In this document: in pieces, positions 57,263 through 64,000 of the stretch
How the letters are laid out: the number at the start of each line of letters is the position of its first letter
Numbering within the stretch: the first letter of the stretch is position 1
DNA from: Capniomyces stellatus
Lineage: Eukaryota > Kickxellomycota > Harpellomycetes > Harpellales > Legeriomycetaceae
Direction: 5' to 3'
NCBI GenBank assembly: GCA_001661515.1
Contig: LUVW01000022.1
Location: 39,061 to 103,060, forward strand
DNA length: 64,000 nt
Position numbers and translations under genes: made by a program
The notes under the pieces: model-generated
Seen by the model: the letters and a program-made list of their open reading frames with translations, nothing else
What the model was told of the DNA's origin: nothing
Database searches by the model: none

Positions 57263-60200
57263 ATGAACTTGAGAAGTCGAACAAAGCGGAAGCTAGGAGG
57301 AGAGAATGAAGAATCGAAAACGAAATTTACAAAAGTGGAGAGTGAGAGTACGGAATTAAGGAGAGGATCAGGCGAGAGTAAAAAAAACAAAGGGGATGGG
57401 AACAGTTCGGACTTGGGGTCGATGGGTAGTGAGGATAGTTTAATAAATTTTGCAGAGTTATTAGATTTAACAGAGGACTCTGATTATGTTGAGGAAGAGG
57501 GGGAGGAGGAGGAGGAGGAGGAGGAAGGGAATGAAAATGAGCTTAAAGAGGTCAGGAAGTCTGGGGAGGAAGGATTGGAGGGTAAAAGAGCAGTCAGAAG
57601 GCAGACAGGCATAAGATCAAAAGTGAACATGAAGCAGGTTGGTGAATGGAGTGAAGAGGAAGGATTAGCGAGTGAAGAAGATGTGGGCTGTGCGAAGGAA
57701 AAAGGATATAGTGGGTCAAGAAAATGGAGGGCGGTGGCGATTGAGAAGGAAACGGGCGAAGAGGAGGCAATGGAAAGTAGTGAAAGTGAATATAGTGGGA
57801 AAAGTGAAGAGAGTGATGAGTTGGCAAGTGAAGGTGGGAGTGAGGGGGAAAGTGGAGAGAGTGGAGAGAGTGGGTTGGAAAAGGGATCAAAAGGGGCGAG
57901 AGAGAAGATATCGATAGAAAGGAGGCAAAAAAGAAAAGGTAGTGGAATAGAGTGTAGGTTACAAGCACCAATAAAGTGGCGAGGAGAAAAGGTTGAGGGA
58001 GGAAGTGAGAGCCAAAGGAAAATCAAGTGGATGACCTATGAGCACAGATTGGTGGGATACTATATGCAACTGACAAGATTTGTGATGTTGAATAAGGAGT
58101 TGAAGATGGAGAATATGGAGGTGGGAAACATGACAATTAATGCGTTGAAGAACCTGGTGAGCAATAAGGGGAGTGAGTATAGGAAAGCGTTAAAGGCAGA
58201 GGCAGAGGAGGAGGGGCAAGATGCGATGGATATGTCGTTGCAAAAGATGGTTGATTTTAGTGGGAAGTGGCCGAATAAGGACTACTTTGAGGAAAAGGGG
58301 CTGAATAAGATGGCGGAGCTGTTGAGTGAGGGGTTGGGAGGATGCAATGAGGGGAAGATCGAGGGGATACGTGGGGAGGTTTGGGACGACGAGTACAAGT
58401 ACATGGACGAGTATGATGGGATTGGAGTTGGGGAAGGGTTTGGAGTTTTAGAGTTAGGAGCAAGAGGTGATAACAAGAGTGTGGTAGGTAGTGGGTTTGA
58501 GGCGACAGACTATAAAGAGATATTTAAAAGAGAGATCCAAAAGATAAAACAGATTGAAAGGGAAGAAGAAGAAGAAGAAGAAGAAGATTATGATGATTAT
58601 GATGGAGACGAAGAAGAAGAGGTGAGAGATGAAGAGATTGACGAGTATTTGGATTACAAGATGAAAAGGTATATAATAAGCAGAGAAAGGGACAGGTCTC
58701 GACTGAGGACAATGGCAAAGTACATAAAGATGTTTTGTGAAGTGGAGCAAAAGGACCGGGCAACGAATAAGGAGGACTGGGGCAGGCTGAGGAACGCAAT
58801 GAAGGGGGTTCGAGTAGACCGAGTGAACAAAGATATATATGATGTGAGGATTCCAACGTTGGAGATGCACAAGAAGTGTAAAAATATTCACAAGAAGGCG
58901 TGGGATAAATTGATTGCGAAAAGTTATGCTTTTAAGGGCTATTTAGAAAAGAAGAATATTGAACAGGAGCAACTTAAGAACAAGATAAGCAAAAACCAGG
59001 TGGTTGATAGGAGCTACCATATGAAGAGGCTTGGGTTTATAACACGGGAATTGGATTATGAACTTGAGATGAGGCTTTTGGACAAGGAAGAGGATGAAGA
59101 GTACCAGAAGCAAAGGGAGGAGCAAAAGAAGGAGCAAAAGGAGGAACAGAATAAGGAGAAGAATATGAGGCAGAATAGGAGGAAAAGGAAGGGGGAAAAG
59201 AAGGGGAAAAAGAAGGGGCAGAAAAAGGTAGATTCAAGTGAGGATGAAAGTAGTGGTAATAGTAGTGATGAAGACTTTGGAAAAGAATATGAAGAGTTTA
59301 AGGACTTTATCGAGTATGATCTGGACTCAGACTACGAGTGTGGTGAGGAGGAAGGGAATGGCCAGGAGTTAAAGTATGTGAAACTGTCTAATTACCCAGT
59401 CAAGAGGCCGAAAATCCAAGGTCAAGAACGAGGAAACAAGAGGGCAGAATTGGAGCTGAGCAAGCGGGAAAAAGAAGAGAAGGAGGCAAAAGAGGAAAAG
59501 AAAGCGGAAAAGGAAAGGAAGCGACAGATAAACCTAAGAGTTGGATTGAAAAGAGCCAACCGCTTGACACGCAAATCAGAGCAGTACGGGCTGGTTCCGC
59601 AAAGCCGGGAAAGGAATGGAGGACCTGTCAAGAAGAGCGATAACAGTAACAGTAACAGGAATGGTTGGGGTGAGAAAAAGAGTAAAAGTAAGATTGGGAA
59701 TGAGGCTGGACGGGTAAAGGGAAATTTGCTGGTGAACAATTTGCTTGCTTTAAAGCAGCGGATTGTTGAGGACGCCGACATAGCCGACTTGTGTCTGTAC
59801 TACAGGCGGAGAAAGCAGGAAAGTGAGGACCACAATGAACAGGAGCCAGAGCAAGAGCATGGGGTTGAAGATCGGGTGCAGGAGGAAAGGTACGATGACA
59901 GCGAGATTGGAAACGAACATATTCTGTACAAATGTGCATGGATAACAAGAGCAGTGCAAAGGACAATTCAGCAAGTAAAAGAACAGACTAGTGGCGATAT
60001 GGGCAGGGTTGGGGCGAAGGAAACAGAAAAGATAAAGACGTACTTGCCAGTTGTTGGTAGTCGGTTTGCGGTTGGTAGTGGGCAGTTTGGGCGGTTTGGG
60101 GAAATGGTTTGTTGTGAAGAGGTTGTGCGGATGTTGGATAAGTTGCTATTTACGGTAAAGAGACATTTGTACATGCAAAAGTATCCACCGTCAAAAGAAA

Positions 60201-60325
60201 GTTTAGTGGTTATTGACTACAAGTATTTGATGGGTATTGCACTTGCGATTGGCATTCCAAGCGTTGTAGTTAGTCGGTGTTTGTTTAGACTGAGCAAGTT
60301 GTTTAAGATCCGTGAAATTGATTGA
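57263..60325 (+). CDS. Large acidic, highly charged protein (1020 residues), unrecognised
   Basis: This is a single-exon frame. The N-terminus is basic (MNLRSRTKRKLGG), as in a nuclear localisation signal, followed by long Glu/Ser-rich stretches. Two ordered-looking parts stand out. One is at about residues 460-620 (DEYLDYKMKRYIISRERDRSRLRTMAKYI and HKKAWDKLIAKSYAFKGYL). The other is the last 150 residues (NEHILYKCAWITRAVQRTI, EEVVRMLDKLLFTVKRHLY, ALAIGIPSVVVSRCLFRLSKLF), which could fold as helices of a histone-fold-like module. DIADLCLYYRRRKQES near residue 840 recalls chromatin or Pol I upstream-activating factors such as Rrn5, but this is only a loose impression. A nuclear role is likely. 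Confidence 0.7.
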   Translation: MNLRSRTKRKLGGENEESKTKFTKVESESTELRRGSGESKKNKGDGNSSDLGSMGSEDSLINFAELLDLTEDSDYVEEEGEEEEEEEEGNENELKEVRKSGEEGLEGKRAVRRQTGIRSKVNMKQVGEWSEEEGLASEEDVGCAKEKGYSGSRKWRAVAIEKETGEEEAMESSESEYSGKSEESDELASEGGSEGESGESGESGLEKGSKGAREKISIERRQKRKGSGIECRLQAPIKWRGEKVEGGSESQRKIKWMTYEHRLVGYYMQLTRFVMLNKELKMENMEVGNMTINALKNLVSNKGSEYRKALKAEAEEEGQDAMDMSLQKMVDFSGKWPNKDYFEEKGLNKMAELLSEGLGGCNEGKIEGIRGEVWDDEYKYMDEYDGIGVGEGFGVLELGARGDNKSVVGSGFEATDYKEIFKREIQKIKQIEREEEEEEEEDYDDYDGDEEEEVRDEEIDEYLDYKMKRYIISRERDRSRLRTMAKYIKMFCEVEQKDRATNKEDWGRLRNAMKGVRVDRVNKDIYDVRIPTLEMHKKCKNIHKKAWDKLIAKSYAFKGYLEKKNIEQEQLKNKISKNQVVDRSYHMKRLGFITRELDYELEMRLLDKEEDEEYQKQREEQKKEQKEEQNKEKNMRQNRRKRKGEKKGKKKGQKKVDSSEDESSGNSSDEDFGKEYEEFKDFIEYDLDSDYECGEEEGNGQELKYVKLSNYPVKRPKIQGQERGNKRAELELSKREKEEKEAKEEKKAEKERKRQINLRVGLKRANRLTRKSEQYGLVPQSRERNGGPVKKSDNSNSNRNGWGEKKSKSKIGNEAGRVKGNLLVNNLLALKQRIVEDADIADLCLYYRRRKQESEDHNEQEPEQEHGVEDRVQEERYDDSEIGNEHILYKCAWITRAVQRTIQQVKEQTSGDMGRVGAKETEKIKTYLPVVGSRFAVGSGQFGRFGEMVCCEEVVRMLDKLLFTVKRHLYMQKYPPSKESLVVIDYKYLMGIALAIGIPSVVVSRCLFRLSKLFKIREID

Positions 60326-60431
60326 TTTGGTCTAGAGACAGACTTTTTATATATGTTTATATGTTTATTGTTTATTTAAAACAGCAAATAAAATAGCATA
60401 TAAGTTGGTAATAGTAGTTATGGTAATTTTA
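60326..60431. other. Short convergent intergenic region
   Basis: About 100 bases separate two convergent genes. AATAAA near 60386 (plus strand) may serve the upstream gene, so the 3' ends may overlap. Confidence 0.4.
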
Positions 60432-63214
<2,783 letters not shown>

Positions 63215-63430
63215 GTTCGTCTCTTTTAACTAATTTACTTGATGTCCTTATCTGTTTTGGCGGATTTTTTTTTTTCCTTTATTGTTATTTTATCTATGGT
63301 ATCACCACACCACTTGTACTTTTACTTTTTTTTTTTTTTGCTCTAAAAAAAAATATGTTTGAAAAAAAAATACTTTGGATTATAGAAGCAAGATAATTTA
63401 CTTGACTATTCCAACATTCCTACTAATTCC

Positions 63431-63464
<34 letters not shown>

Positions 63465-63862
63465 CCCGGCTTTTAATTTTAGTTTTTGCCCTTTTTTGTT
63501 GTACATTTTTTACTAGTTAAACTGACTTGATTTTACTTTTCGATTTAAGCCAATGCTTTTTCCCTTTTCTTTATTCCAAGTAACATTGCTTCTTTTTGGG
63601 TTTGTTAAATTGAAAAACAGTTTCAACTTTAACCTTCTAGTCTCTTTTCTTTTCCTTTTTTACTCGGTCCAAGATTTCTTCAAATAAAAAAGAAGCTCTG
63701 TCTTAACTTCTCTTTAAAGTTTAAAACCATATATTTTGAAATGTTCTTGCATGCGGTTTGTGAATAAAACTGGTTATGGACAAGATCATGAATAAGGGTC
63801 TCAATGACCAAGCAAAAAAGTAAAGTTGTCTTAAACAACTTCAAAGCACCGATTTGCTGTGT
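63215..63862. other. Intergenic, T-rich promoter region
   Basis: T runs dominate (about 30 T at 63432-63461). No gene is seen. It must hold the ARG5,6 promoter on its left and the 3' end of the next gene on its right. Confidence 0.4.
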
Positions 63863-64000
63863 TTATCTCACTTTTGATTCAGTCTCACTATTGAGCTTTG
63901 TGAATCTGGCATTCAACTTTGGTTGACGTTTAATCATTCCATCGTCACTGTTGCGGTACATATAGGAAGCAGTGGTGGCATTAAATTGGTCTTCATAAAC
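63863..64000 (-). CDS. C-terminal end of a gene running out of the window
   Basis: Forty-five codons and a stop (TAA at 63863-63865) are open to the window edge. They read VYEDQFNATTASYMYRNSDD and GMIKRQPKLNARFTKLNSE, ending TESKVR. The polar, basic tail could be the cytosolic end of a membrane protein, but there is too little to name it. Confidence 0.45.
   Translation of the reverse strand, partial: VYEDQFNATTASYMYRNSDDGMIKRQPKLNARFTKLNSETESKVR

Overview
The window looks like part of a nuclear genome from an early-diverging (zygomycete-grade) fungus. Intergenic DNA is very AT-rich. Genes carry short GT-AG introns, some with yeast-like TACTAAC/TACTAAT branch points. The conserved genes are fungal: an Rsp5-type HECT ligase, plasma-membrane H+-ATPase Pma1, ataxin-2/Pbp1, Dcn1, TFIIH Tfb5 and the mitochondrial Arg5,6 polyprotein. 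The many short secreted-protein genes, trypsin-fold proteins and F-box/ankyrin genes would fit an insect-gut fungus of the Harpellales (Smittium-like). That placement is inference; no marker gene for taxonomy is present.

Layout. 1-2.4 kb: an Rsp5 ligase cut at its 5' end by the window edge. 2.5-3.2 kb: a two-exon Cys-rich secreted protein with a C-terminal anchor-like tail. 4-16.4 kb: retroelement 3' ends, two tandem trypsin-fold genes that have lost the catalytic His (plus a decayed third copy), an F-box/ankyrin gene with a frameshifted tail, and a small basic protein. 16.8-19.5 kb: PMA1, followed by about 6 kb without any recognisable gene. 25.6-41.8 kb: members of one unrecognised secreted-protein family, a six-exon gene of unknown function, a degenerate LINE, and scaffold joins that duplicate sequence. 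42.2-45.8 kb: PBP1. 47.7-50.1 kb: DCN1 (at least eight exons) and TFB5. 51.3-55.8 kb: two divergent secreted-protein genes at the ends of a large inverted repeat. 57.3-63.2 kb: a large acidic protein and ARG5,6. The window ends inside another gene.

How it fits together. The housekeeping genes cover ubiquitin/NEDD8 ligation, proton pumping, mRNA-granule biology, transcription/repair and arginine synthesis; they do not form a cluster. Between them lie fast-evolving families of secreted or surface-anchored proteins in duplicated, inverted or decaying states, mixed with LINE debris. The most striking structure is the 3-kb inverted repeat at 52.1-55.1 kb. Its arms carry promoter, 5' leader and the first 16 codons of both flanking genes, almost base for base. 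The two mature domains are strongly diverged. This looks like a paired, homogenised expression and secretion module driving two different surface proteins.

Limits. There are sequencing gaps at 25267-25283, 38653-39546 and 52727-52825, and single-N joins at 29336 and 32188. Several duplications next to them are probably assembly or haplotype artefacts.
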